A stretch of 64,000 bases of DNA, taken from Luscinia megarhynchos. Lineage: Eukaryota; Chordata; Aves; Passeriformes; Turdidae. The notes under the pieces were generated by a model that saw only the letters and a program-made list of their open reading frames with translations, was not told where the DNA came from and searched no databases. The position numbers and the translations under genes were made by a program. Location of the stretch: NCBI GenBank assembly GCA_034336665.1, contig CM067570.1, positions 9,880,002 to 9,944,001 of the forward strand, in the 5' to 3' direction. This document shows positions 14,956 to 27,600 of the stretch, piece by piece. Numbering within the stretch: the first letter of the stretch is position 1; every line of letters begins with the position of its first letter.

Positions 14956-16089
14956 ATTTTACAATATCCTCTAAACTTATCTACAACCTTGGTATTACAC
15001 AGCAAAAATTAGCTTGTTGTTTGTCCAGCATTGTCAGATGGCATGATACTTGCTTACTTCTGCTAACACTGCTGTTTAGCTGGCTGCTTGTTGCTCTTGT
15101 TCCTGCAGAGAAACATAATATCAGATTTGTAAAATCACACTGTATGTGAAAACACTGTGATGGTAAATGCAGGATTACTGTCTCACTGCAGGATCCAGCA
15201 GCAGGGAAAGCCGGTGATGATGTGGGCTGCTCACGGTCTAACACAACAAGCTTTAATGATGACAAGAGGAACACAGAACAAGAACACCAAGAGCTTTACT
15301 TTTCACAGCAGCAATCTTTTCTCTTAGGATTACTCTAAGGCAAAAAAAAATCCTTGTTCTGCAATGAATCTGTTTTCACAGTACGGGGATAACTGATATT
15401 AAAGATGAACAAGAATAACTGAGTAACCTTCTGGTCTGGCATAGATCAGAAGAGGTGAGATGCATAAAATTAGAAGCCTGGATTCCCCTCTCCAAATTAT
15501 GGTTCCCACCCAAAAAGGCACAACTGTTTTATCTTACAGGGATGCTGCACTCCTTACTGCTTTATGCCCACTTACTTCCTTACTGCTGAGGCGTTTCTAT
15601 TGCAATTGTAACAGAATTCTTGTCAATGGAACTTGGGGATACCCACAACTTCAGGATGAATGTTTCTAGCTGCACCTAGATGACCTGACACCAGCAGAGT
15701 AAACCTTTAGAAATATCAATTGAGCTGTTTGTCAGATAAGGCATGCCAGACTTCCTTGGGGAGCCTCAGGAAGTTATGGGTGCAGAAGCTCAAGAGCTCT
15801 TATCAGAAGAGCTTGCAATTTGGCTGCTGCATCCTAATTTAACCCTATAAGAACATGACACACAAAACAGCAGGAGAGAGTTGAGATATTGGAAACTCAA
15901 TTCCAGTCAGCACCAGAAAAAGCACGCATTGATTTGGGATACTGGATACAATCAGTGCCTGTCTTTCCCCTTCTTTTCGTAGCAGGTGTTCTCTCACAAG
16001 CCTCTTATCAAGCAGTGTAAGTAGGGAAGCTCTGTCTGACCAACACATGGTGCTTAGCCATTTATTGAGTTCTTTAACAACAATAACAT

Positions 16090-16320
16090 CGTAGTAAACT
16101 AACATTTCCAGCTCGTTTCGTGCTGCAGAGCGTGGCACGCTTTGAGACCTGAAACCAATGAGCTGTGACGTGCTGGAGCCACGAGCAGCTGGACAGGAAA
16201 GCTGAAGACCCAAGGAGGTTTCCTCCAGGCACAGAGGCTGGGCCGTGACGCAGGGGAAGCCCGTGTGTTCCCGGACAGCTCTGCTAGCAGCCGGGAAGGA
16301 TGGGGTGCCTGGACACAATG
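16090..16320. other. CpG-rich island of unknown nature
   Basis: About 230 bases with a dozen CpGs, including GTGACGTGC (CRE-like half-site), GGCCGTGACGCAGG and GAGCGTGGCACGC, in an AT-rich surrounding. It may be a regulatory element, a young GC-rich repeat or an LTR fragment. I see no LTR ends, target-site duplication or splice-bounded frame. Confidence 0.3.
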
Positions 16321-18017
16321 TCTGCATGAGCTGTTCCTGACACAGCTGCCAGAGACTGTGTTTATTTTACCTTGACTAAAGAAAGGGACATGGTGCAAAG
16401 ACAAGCAGAGGTGCTAGGAATATGGATTCCACACTGAAGTCCTGTGGAAGAGTCACACATACAAATCACCTCTCAAAATGAAAATGTAGCAATTAATGCA
16501 GTCAAATTCAGCAATTACTCATGCACACCAAAGCACTGCAAATCATAATCACACAATAGAAATGGGGAAAAGCAAGAGAATATAGCTACCCCAAGAGGAA
16601 TCTGGGCAAGACACAGAAATGCAGCCTTCCTTTCCAATAATTGCTCAGGGAACACCTTATTTGCACCAACAGCTTCAAAACCGTGAAACCTCAAGCCTTA
16701 ACTTCAAAAAGAAGTGCACTTCTAATATCTAAGTGCCACTTAGGGGCTCAAATGGATGGGTGCCAACAACAGAGCCATTAGCACCTACTCATCCATGGAG
16801 GCTTCCTATCTAAAAATCCCATTTGTCAGAAGTCACAGCAGGACTACAGTATGATAAAAACCTCCATGACAAGTTCTAAACTTACAAATTAACATTCATT
16901 TACTTATCCAGGTGTAAAAGTGTGTCACTTGGCTTTCTTGAGCATCAATACCTAATCCAAAGCCATCCATTACAGCTTTCCATTTGTTCCTGGATTGAGA
17001 ATCAACTCAAGTCACTTCAGCACAGTTGAATTATTGTGTTGAATTATACAACAGAAATACTGAGACAGTTTCAAGAGACTGAATGCAAGGTTTATATTCA
17101 CTCCTACATGCTGAGTGCCTCCTACAAGGAAGTACAAGCCCAGGCTGGTGCCTGCCAAAATCCCACTGTAAAACTCCTGTGCCACTGATGTTAAGAGGAG
17201 CTGTGCAGGGACCTGTCCAGACAAGGCATCAGGGACTGATGCTGCAACAGCCCCTGGCTTTTTGGATCAAGGCTGTTCAAATTTCATTCACTGCAGTTGA
17301 GAGGTCTGGATGTTTGGTGTCTTAAGGTCTTAATATAGTACCAGTACCTGTAACTCTATTAAAAAAATTAAGGATGAATCTTACATAAACACTTGCATAA
17401 AATCTTTGGTCGTAGAGAATTTTTTTTTTAAATAGTCAAAATAAACATAATAATGTTTCATAAAAGATGACAGACCCAACCCCTGACTCCCAGTGGTCGA
17501 ATGGGAAACAGAACAGAAATTGCAATGTAACAAGTTTTATTTTCCTCAGCAAAAGATCTGCAACTTTCCACTACTGACACAGAGGACAAGTAGGATTTAA
17601 AATGGAGAGAATAATTTGGTACTGTCTGATGCAGAAATTAGATAGGATTGCAATGGCAGAGCAGAACACATGGACACTCCTGTGGGTCCAAGCTGCAAGA
17701 ACATAACACGTGGGTGCTCAACACCAGTTCAAATCAGGTCAAAAAATCCAATTCATCAAAATAACCTTTTAAAAATAGATTGCTACAGTTGGTTTCCTCT
17801 GGAATCTAACTGCTTCAGGCTCCTGCCTGAGCCACTGTTTGCAAGGTGTTCTCACACCAAAAAGAAAAGTAATGTCTAGGGAAGTTTAAATTCAGCTCCT
17901 GGAATACTTCTCAGCGAATATACGGACAGAGATTGGAAGAGCAAAAAAGGAGTCAGGAGAGGAAATCTCTCCAAAAGTCATTAGCTGCAGCTGCTAACAT
18001 TGCTGTATGTCAGATTT

Positions 18018-18100
18018 TTAAAAAAGAACAAAAACATACACACACAAAAAAACACACACCAAAAAAACCACACAAAAAAACCCCCACACAAAATCCACAC
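18018..18100 (+). repeat. (CA)n/A-rich low-complexity tract
   Basis: Alternating CACACA and A6-A7 runs with very few G or T. Probably a degenerate CA microsatellite. Confidence 0.88.
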
Positions 18101-19099
18101 TGCCTGTGCCCCAAGTAACTAACTTGCTCTCATGTGACTTGACTGATGTGCTCATGGGAGACATCCCCAACATAAACTCTATGGTAGAGTGGGTGACTGC
18201 AGCAAAAAGGAACCTGGCTCTTGTAAACAACCACAAAACACGATAAGAGCTGTAAATGGCTCCTGACAGCACTCTCTTCATGGAGAGATCGCTGTGAAAT
18301 ATGGAATATATTAGCAAACCTGAAAGAAACCTAGAAAGCAAAGCATCCCTAGGTAGGTGGAACTTAACAGCATGTCATTACATTTCCCTTACATTAAGTA
18401 TTTAATAGATGTAACTTTCACTGCAGCACACTCATTACCAAAAAGGCACAGGGACCTCACCAAACATGAGCAGAATGGACCCAGAGCCCAACTACCTTCT
18501 TTTGTCAGCATTTGGGTACTAAGGTGATGAGCAAATCAAGTGGATGTCTTAACACATTAAATTGGAAGTACCTTACTCTGCTACCAGTCTTCTTTGGCCC
18601 TATCCCCACACAAGTCTGTCAGCTGAACACAGGCCAAAATGTCTGCCTGTGTCAATTACTGCAGCTCCTCTGCTGTCACTGGCATTGGGCCATTTCTCAT
18701 ACCAGCTGTGGCTCTGACCTGCATATATTAAAAAATAGGGCCAAGTGTCATAAAACTCTTAAGACCATTTGACCTCTTGGTGTGGACATAGGAAGGTGTG
18801 TTAATCTCATTTCCAGGACTAAGGCCAAGAAGTACAACCTGTCTGTAGCAGGTCACTTGCATCCATATACAGGAACTTGTACCAAGAGGTTCAAGAAGAG
18901 ATGAGAGTTTGCATATCTCTCTGATTTTACCTGTCACTTCAGCATGAACTCTTGAAAATGCTACAGTAAAAAGGGATTGGTGTGCTTTTCCTGGCCTATG
19001 GCCTGCCAACAGAAGGTGAAACCACTCAGTACTTTGTCAGGGTTTGCGCCACCACCAGGACATGAGTTTCTCAAGAGCATGGGCACCAAGCCATACAAT

Positions 19100-19185
19100 C
19101 TCAAGAAAACCACTTATTACAGCTTTGTGCCTGATTTTCCCCTTTTGGTAGATGAGACTTCCCTACTTTACACAAAGATCACAAA
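19100..19185 (+). mobile_element. Possible MIR-like SINE remnant
   Basis: CACTTATTACAGCTTTGTGC, CTGATTTTCCCCTTTTGGTA and ACTTCCCTACTTTACACAAA parallel the MIR stretch 'CTTAACCTCTCTGTGCCTCAGTTTCCCCATCTGTAAAATG..CCTACCTTACAGGG'. The match is diverged and could be coincidental. Confidence 0.38.
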
Positions 19186-21714
19186 ACTCAAAAGAGTATT
19201 CTGAAATGCTGTACTAATTCTGTGTATTACTTCTAATTACTGCTACCTTCATTACCACTGCACAACTAGAGGAGCTGAGGATGTCTGAGCCAAGCAAAGA
19301 AATTATTGCTTGCCCTGCTGTATGTCAAGTATTTCTTGATTTTGGAGGTGGATGTTGTAGATACTTGCCCTTTGTCTACTTGAGAGAGAACCTACCAGTC
19401 ATTGGGTTTGAACTATTGCAAATGAGCATCATAAGGCTCACAGGCTAAAACATCATGATGGAGCTGAAGCTGGAACAAACACTGAAATCAATCCCAATCA
19501 CAGCAACCAGGTCTAAGGTGCCTGTAACACCTTACTGTGCAGCTCAGTGATGAAGACAATCAGCTTTAGGAAAAAAAATAATTCCTATTATAAGGATTTA
19601 TATGCTGGGAAATGTCATTTTTACTAACTCCCATTACCACATGGATCAGCTCCAAATTGATTTAAACTCATCCAATCAACAGGTTTTTCCCTCCAGTTTT
19701 AGCATCAGAGACACACTTAAAAACTTTCTCCTGGCTCAAATAGTTCAAGACATTCTCATTAGGGATTTGACAAATAACCTGAAGCAGCAGACAGATTACA
19801 GACTAGCAGGAATCTGTAACAGAGATAGCTGACCTATTTAACAGTCCAGCTAACTTTCGGACTTGAATAGAAGCAAGCTGTTAACAAGAGATTCGCACAC
19901 TTTAGACCTAAGTCCTCGAAACTCACAAGATCATTACTATTTACCCGGTAGGTCTGACTTTCTCCTTCGGACTAAATGTATCTGAATGCTTCAGACTGAC
20001 TCAATTAGCATCACTCCTGAACTCTGTCTCAACACAGAAAAGCAGAGCAGGAAAGTTAAATTGCTGCGAACAGAGTGGCAGTCAGATGCAAGGAGGTCGG
20101 CTCTCCATTACATGTTTCTGTGAACAAGAAGCATTAAACATGAAGCAGAACACACAAGGATTTTGGCTCTGTGTCTTTAATTCATATGGAAATGCCTTCT
20201 CTTCACAGCACCAAAGCAAGGCAGGCATCTGGTGCATCCCTATTAAAAGACAGCAGTGTGATAATAACAGTCGTCAATGGTGAGGGACATCTAGAAGAGA
20301 AAACCTTGCTACTTTTCCTGCTTTGTCACAGCTCTTATGGCTGTCTAACCTAGTCTGAGCATGGAACATGCACAGGCTTTGCCTGTTCCTTCCTTTTACT
20401 ATGTACCCAGGCAATCTTGCCTTTTTTCTCTAGTGTGTCAGAAAACCTACCTTTGGCTTTCTATCCCAAAAGCTACAACTCCAATCAAACCTATTATTGT
20501 CTCATTCCCGTGATTTCCTCTGGCTTCTGACCTTCCCCATACTGACATCATCTGCTTCCCTTCCACAGAGGATGCAGGCTGTGATCCCATTCTCAGCCAA
20601 GTGCCCTCCAGTTCTGAAGTGCTCTGTTAGGTAACTTTATGGCATTCTTCCATGCTTTCCTTCTAGTTTTCTCATTTCTTCCCTATCTTTCTGCTTGTAT
20701 CATTCTCAGCCATTTCTTCTGGTCTGCATAGAGTGCTTGACTCTGTAACTCCTCAGACTTGCCCTTCAGACATGTTTAAAAACAAAAGCAAAACATGAAT
20801 CTTTGGTTAAATGAAATCACAGTCTACTTGATCGCTTTTATCATAAGCACTCAATAGCAAGGATCAACCTTTTGTTCAGTGCTCATGCAGGATCTGCTTC
20901 AGACAGAACTAATCAGTGACTGAGACAGCAATACAAATAATAAACCCTTCTTCTGGTAGAGAACCATCATAGAATTATGACAATATCATAGGTGCTACAG
21001 GAGGACAGCCCAACTGGAAGTCTTATTGCATTCACTCACAATCTTTCGAATATTCTCAAGCACCTACAGCTTCAAAAGTCTGTGCAGACTGACTGGTATA
21101 CCACTTGAATGGCCTGCTGAAAACCAAAGGCAACTCGCTGAAAGTTTTCATCTGGAGTCTCCACTAAACTGGTCCCGTGGGAAAAGACAATACTAAACAG
21201 TGGAAGAGAAACACAGTCCAGATATTTCCACAGAAAGTAAATCTGCTTCCACAGAGAACTGCATATTTCTTGCTAGCTATTATTTTTAACCTCTCACAGA
21301 TTTATTTTTACTACAATTTAAATGTATCTGTTATATGCCATAACATTATTATTATGGGAGACACTAAAATAGCAAAGTATTCTAGGCACTTGATACCATT
21401 TTACAGAACAGGGAATTACAGCCAGCAGTGATTTGACTGCTGCTCACTGCAGCAGCCACCAACACTTGTGACCCCCCTTTTCAGCCTTACTTCCTATAGC
21501 TTCTCTGTGGAGTTACTCCCAAAGTTGCTTAACTGGTTGGGGAGAGGGAGGGGGGCAGCAAGAAAAAAAAAGGAGCTAAAATGAATCCAATTTATTAGGA
21601 TGAATTTCTGATTTCTGCTGCCAGGCTGTGGACACAGCTTTGGGCTCACAGCCCACAGAATGAAGCCATCAGCTAAGCCTACTCATCTCCTACCAAAAAC
21701 TACCTGGGATACTT

Positions 21715-22070
21715 TAGAATCAGAGAACGGTTTGGATTGAAAGGGCACTTTAAAGGTCATCTAGTCCAACACTCCTGTGACAAGTAGGGACATATTCCAG
21801 TGCCTCAAGATACTCAGACTCCCATCTAGGCTTCCAGGGATGAAGCATCCACAACTTCTCTGGGCAAACAGAGAAGGGTTCAAGGGTTTTATCATCCTCA
21901 TAGTAAAAAAATTTCTTCCTTATCTCTACCCTGAACCTACTGTCTTTTACTTTAAAAATGATGCTTCCTGTCTTTTTGCAACTGATCCTTTTTCTGAGCC
22001 TTCTTTTCTCCAGCTCTCTCAGCCTTTCCTCATAGGACAGATGCCTAACTCCTCTGATCGATTTTAAGGA
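21715..22070 (-). mobile_element. CR1 LINE 3' fragment, about 350 bases
   Basis: This is a longer antisense CR1: AGAATCAGAGAACGGTTTGG, GGTCATCTAGTCCAACACTC, GGCTTCCAGGGATGAAGCAT, CCACAACTTCTCTGGGCAAA, AATTTCTTCCTTATCTCTAC, CTCCAGCTCTCTCAGCCTTT and CCTCATAGGACAGATGCCTA, all in consensus order. It is the most complete CR1 in the predicted gene A intron and lies in sense to gene A. Confidence 0.93.
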
Positions 22071-22624
22071 CCTAATCTAGAGGTTTTAGTTCCGTTTTTC
22101 ACTAAACTGTTTTAAATAAGCAAAAGTTTGTTTGTGCAAGGGTCTCAGGCTTTGGCTTTATACTGTATATTCCAGTAAGACCAAGAAAATATATTTAAAT
22201 AAATAAATTCTATCTTTGATCATCAGCTTAGCTTTTCAGTGCTCCAACACTGAGGGAACATCTCTTCTTATCAAGTCAGGCTATGGTAGATCATAACTTT
22301 CCACTCCTGACAAACACAGCTGGTAAAGCTCTTTGTGTTCAGCTTGGATGCTGTTTTGGCACAACAGTCTGACATTGACTTACAAGACCTATGAAAAATG
22401 TGCACTGCTAATTTTCCTAAGTGCCATGCCAGTGCCTTTGGGGGCCATGCATTCACCTACCTTCCCAGACAGTAACAGGATTTGTTCCCAGCTAATAAAG
22501 CAGATTTCACAACAACTGAGGAAAGACTTTCGTAAGGATGTCCTCCTTACTGAATGATATATTCATAGCAAAGCACTAAAGTTGATGACATCTTTAAAAT
22601 ACATTTTTCTTAGTGTGGGGGATA

Positions 22625-22930
22625 CAAGCCGCTAATCCCTGCAGATCTCCTTTTTCTCCCCCATTGCCCCCGTGGTTTATCATGTCCAATTAGCCATCTG
22701 CCATGCCCGCACTGCCATACAAAGGAAGCCCCCTCTCCTGCGCCGCAGCCCATCAGCGGGGCTATTGTCCCTGCTGACAAACAAGAATCAGACTCTATTG
22801 TTTCCAGCTGACGATGCTGCTCCCAAAGTAGGCTGCCAGTTGCCACTAAAACAGCGGGAGCACCGGGTACGCTCCAGGAGCCAGGAACCATGCCAGCAGC
22901 ACCGATATTACCGGGGAACCTATACAAAGC
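22625..22930. promoter_or_regulatory. Candidate intronic enhancer (motif-dense, CpG-bearing island)
   Basis: About 300 bases of GC-richer sequence stand out from AT-rich flanks. They contain, close together, GCTAATCCC (OTX/PITX type), CGTGGTTT (RUNX type), CCAATTAGCC (homeodomain), ACAAAGG (TCF/LEF), CTATTGTCC and CTATTGTTTCC (SOX type) and CAGCTG (E-box). It has no convincing splice sites. Such clusters are typical of conserved developmental enhancers, but without an alignment this is only a hypothesis. Confidence 0.35.
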
Positions 22931-25900
22931 ACTTTTTGAGATATAAGCATACAGAGAGAGATATAGATATTTACTGATTTCAGGTAACAAACCTACCCGG
23001 GCCAATGACCACCCTTTCTATGGCAGTTGCACTGGAGCATGCCTGACCTGCTGCCTTTACTGCTTCCTCAAGCAGTCACCTGGCAAATAAAGGGTCACAA
23101 TCCCCAGAAGAGAGCATTTCCTTGTTATATTTTTATTATTATCATTTTAAAAATAAGGCACATCTTCTACCACTTCCACACAGCTAATTCCACACACCAA
23201 AACTACTCTCCTCCCACCCAAAGAAAGTATTTTAAAAACCTGAAAACTCCACAGTGTCTACATGGGTACTAATTATGTAATGAGGTTAATTTAATTTCTC
23301 TCACAAACAACATACATTCACCCTTTTTCCCAAGGCCACTTCACTAAAAGAAATGACCAGAGCAGCTGGTCTGCCAGTCACCAAGATGTTAAATTGAAGA
23401 TCATTTCCTCTTATTATTCTCAGCAAAGCATGATGTGACCTTACACTAAAAACTACAGTCTGCCTAATTATGGTAGTTTTGTTCCATCAGTGAAACTGAA
23501 ATGCTGGTTTATATAATTAGGGTTACTAAAAAAGGAATTTCATTTTTAAAGGTAATTTGTTGCCTTGAAGTGGAAGTGCAACAAATTAGACCTATGTACC
23601 TGAATGTTTTCATTTCGTACAATTTGAAAGAAACAAAAAACACTCCTAGATCTTAGTAAGAAAGCAATATGTTGATAAGAGACAAAGAACCCCAATAAAC
23701 CACAATTTATTCCAGTCACTCATTAAGGAAAATGAGCAAACAAAATGAATATTTATATTTAGAAATAGAAACAGAATTATCTTCTAAGCCCTTGATTAAG
23801 TAACAGGAATTACTTGAACTTCAACAAATGTTTTAAATTATATTTAACACTTCAGCAGTGAACATATAGAGTTTCAATATATCACTTTGAATGTTCACTG
23901 AATAGTTCAAAACAAAATAAATGAAAAACAACTGAAACTAATGTGAATCCACAGTAATCACATAGGTTAATGACTTTCACAATGACTTATTAATAGAGGA
24001 AAGTCTTTGCCCTGGATTCAAATACAAGGATAATTCTGAAACAAATACGAAGTATTACATGAAAACTTAGATATTTTGCTGAAATATTACTCCATTCCTA
24101 GCACGAAATGCTCGAAATCCCAATTCAACACACTGCAGGCCACATATCACACAGGTGACTGACTTAAACCTAGATTTACGATTGCCACTGCAGTGCTTTG
24201 GGCCAAGTTCTGTTTTCAGTTACATCTGTGAAAACTCCCAAGCAATTCCTCTGAAGTTCTCTGGATCTGTACAGCAGTAACACAATCCATCCTAGAAGCA
24301 AGTGGGAAAGAAATAATTCAAAATATTATGACTTCTTTTTTTTACAGTCCTTTACACTTTAAGACTCTCCGTTCAGACAATCATATTTGAGTTTTCATAT
24401 CCAGCTCTCCTTTGCAAAACATGTATTGGAATACTCCCTGTTATTCTTGCCAGATTCTCTAGGCAAAATTCCCCAAGTGGCAAAGTCCCTTCAGTTAAAC
24501 ACAGGGTGCCTGAGCCATGCAAGGCTGTAAAACGGGAGTTGTTTATCCAAAGAAATATTAAAAGCAGGACACCAGTCCAAATCAAACAAAAGCACAAATA
24601 CCTCTAAGTCATTTCATGACTTTAAGTTCCAGCAGTAAAAGGCACAGTACTATGGGTTTATAAGGCCTAATACTCCATAAGTATTTTCTTTGATGTAACT
24701 ATGAAGTACTTAAAATACCACTGGGTACTGTATGGTACATGTCACCATGGAGCAATAAAGCTGCTCTACATCCATAATCAGCCTTTCCAGAGACCATAAG
24801 GTCACAGCAGCTGAAACAACAGAATACTTCATTCCCAGCCTTCAAGAGGCCCAGAGCACCTGTGCAGCCAGAGGACTCCCTAAAAGACTTTTAACATGGG
24901 GGTGTGCCTGGAAATTACAGCAAAAAAGCCCACCAAACCCATCAAAGCCGCTCCCATTTTTAAAACCTCATGTTTCCCCAGCAGGTTATTATTATGAGAC
25001 TTGATAAAATACAGTATGGGAGGCAGGTGGTAGGAAAGAGTGATAGCTGTATTTGCCTGGCCAGGCCAGATGCTCACTTGTATCCAAGTCACTCATTATT
25101 CCAAGACTCACACGGCCATCTAAGTCCGCATGTAAAATGGTCTACACAAGCACTAGGAGGGTTCTTTTGTGGTGACTTCAGGATCATATTTTTCTTCTTT
25201 TGAGTTCCAACCCAAAACCACAGTGTAGGCAACAGGTTCTCCCCCATAACTTCTGTAGGTGCCATATCAAACTTCATTAAAATGCCTGTGCACTTTACTA
25301 ATGTCTGTGTTTTAAGCTTATGTTCCCTATTGTACCTTGACCTGGAAATTAGGTATTGTGAACCCCAGTATAGATGAGCTCTGAACAGAAGCTGCATGTG
25401 AAAGGCCTCTTCCTCTTGAAGTAATTATGTCTAATATTAATTGAATTAATATCAAATAGAATAAGTATCTTCCTACTGTCCTATAACACAATGCAATCCC
25501 ATCCAGAATAAACTAATTGTAAATAACTATCAGATATCATCCCTGTTGTCCTGCACATACTTCTGCTGCTTGAGAAGGAAGGAAGCAGTATGGGAAAGAA
25601 GTGCTCCTCTGAACATAAATCATTCATTTAAATCGTTCACTTCCAGCATCAGACAAAATGAGATCCTTTTGTCCTTTTTTGACACAAGACCCCACAATCC
25701 ATCAGTTTCTGCCCCATTTCTTAGCAGCATCTGCATGGCAAGAGAGGAAAGAGTACAGTCATTCCCATCAAGACCATCTCATGCCTTTCCCATGTCTACA
25801 TGAAAATTCCTGAACTAGCAGATCTGCCTTAGAATCCTGAGGTGGAAGAGATGGGACAGAGAGCAGAGCCCTCCCCATGCACTGGGGAGTCCTGGGGGGA

Positions 25901-27404
25901 GCTGGGTTCACACCTGTAGTAAAATAGCAACTCCTCCCACATGTCAATCACATGAAAAAATAAAAAACACCTACATTAGACAATAAAGAAAGAAAACAAC
26001 AAAACTCATTTTCCCGACAGGGCCAGAGGTCAAAGCCTCCAGACAGTGCTACAGATTTTGATTAAAAGCATCACCTCAAAGAACACAAGAGCTTTCCAAA
26101 TGGTAGGACAGACCTGACAGTTTTTTCTGCAACAGAGCCTCCTTTAACAGCACACATTACCAGACCAGGCCTTATGAATTATAAAGCCTCAAGGTAAGGA
26201 AACCAGGCATCACACAAATACCTCACCCCAGTGACAACTCAATTGAATCAATTTACCTGTTCTACAAGGAGACACTTAAGTCCATCAACCTTGAGGAGCA
26301 CTTCTCTGCTGACATCATTTCAAGCACATCTTTTGATCAAACAGCCTGGCCAATGCCAATCATTTTAAAGCTATTTAATAGCAGAACTGCCAGTCACTTG
26401 TGCACAAATGAACAACACTAGAAGTATAGCTGACTGAAGAGCAGAGAGCAAACAGAATAATTCATCGCATCCAAAGGAGACGGAATAATGTCAATTTTCA
26501 ACTCACTCACAGGAAGTATCGATGACAAAGTCAGCATCTTCATATCAGATATAATCAATATTACAGTTAAATGCCAGAAAAATAAATTAGAAAATAAAAC
26601 AGCACATGCTAGCACATGAGAAATATTGATGACTACTTCTGCTAGTAATTGGTAGTTTGCTGAATTGTTCTGTCACTGATTTCTATAAATATTTAAAATT
26701 TTGGTAAAGAATTTCCTTATGTGTTTCACACCTGTATCCAAAACACACTGCAGAAATTACTGCAATTTAAGCAGGAAGCCAAAGCTTTCTCTCTGTGTCT
26801 GTTTCCAAGGGATATCTCTTAATATTTACACTTCGAAAGTGACTTACTTTACGTTTGAAACTAAGTATTTGGATTTCATTCCACACAATAAAAATGCTTC
26901 AGTAAACATCTAATACAGACTAGTAAGAGTTCCAGAGAACCTGGTCATATTTTACCTTTCAAAAAACCAGACTTAAGAAATTTGGTAAGGCATACCTAAG
27001 CATAGATTTGGAGTTTTACTCAAACAGAAGTGATAGATGTCATGCAGAAATTGCTGCTACAATTTAGCAGGTGGTGTTATCCTAGAAATCAGAGCTGGAG
27101 ACAGCATTTCTGCCCTTCATGTCCCTCTGCCTGTTAATTTTTATCCCAATTACATGGGATTGATTCTCTAAAAGAGAATTCCTGCATATATCAGATGGTG
27201 AAAATTAGAATAGTCCCTTTCCTGCCTGACTCCAGGGAGGTTTTAACTGACTGCCAGCATCAACTACACAGGTGCTAAATCCATCCTTTTCTTAAGAGTC
27301 ATTCCTAGCTCTCATCAGGGTAAGCACCACAACAGACCTTCCTTTATTACTTCATATTAATTCCTTCAGTTTGCCTTTCCAGGTCCAGCTCAGAAACCTG
27401 CTAT

Positions 27405-27600
27405 CTCAGGTGTCTCCGCTGATAAGCAACGGGTACCTCGAGTGTTTGGGTGCTGCTGGGGGCGCTGCTCCGTGAGCGGCGCCACTCCCAGCGTCAGCCT
27501 CCCTGCCGGTACCAGAGAGCAGCCTATCGATCCTCTCGGCTCAGTGCAAAGCCAGCTGCTGGCTAAAAGCTTCGGAGAGAGGTTTAGTTGTTTCGACTCT
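27405..27600. promoter_or_regulatory. Small CpG-rich island, candidate alternative promoter
   Basis: Roughly 200 bases with more than ten CpGs and elements such as GGGGGCGCTGC and GAGCGGCGCC lie 2.5 kb downstream of the gene A exon. On the minus strand CACTCGAG|GTACCC could serve as a donor, so an alternative first exon of gene A is possible. No ATG with good context is joined to that donor in a way I can defend. Confidence 0.3.

Noticed and set aside
14607..15149. 180-codon plus-strand frame
   Set aside because: It runs through an antisense MIR-like remnant and has an erratic Cys/Leu-rich composition; no evidence of expression or splicing.
15845..16327. 160-codon minus-strand frame over the 16.1-kb CpG block
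   Set aside because: Its length comes from local GC richness. The translation has no recognisable motif and no splice-bounded exon structure.
21340..21440. Possible antisense MIR remnant (CATTTTACAGAACAGGGAAT)
   Set aside because: The match is limited to about 20 bases and does not extend into the rest of the MIR body.
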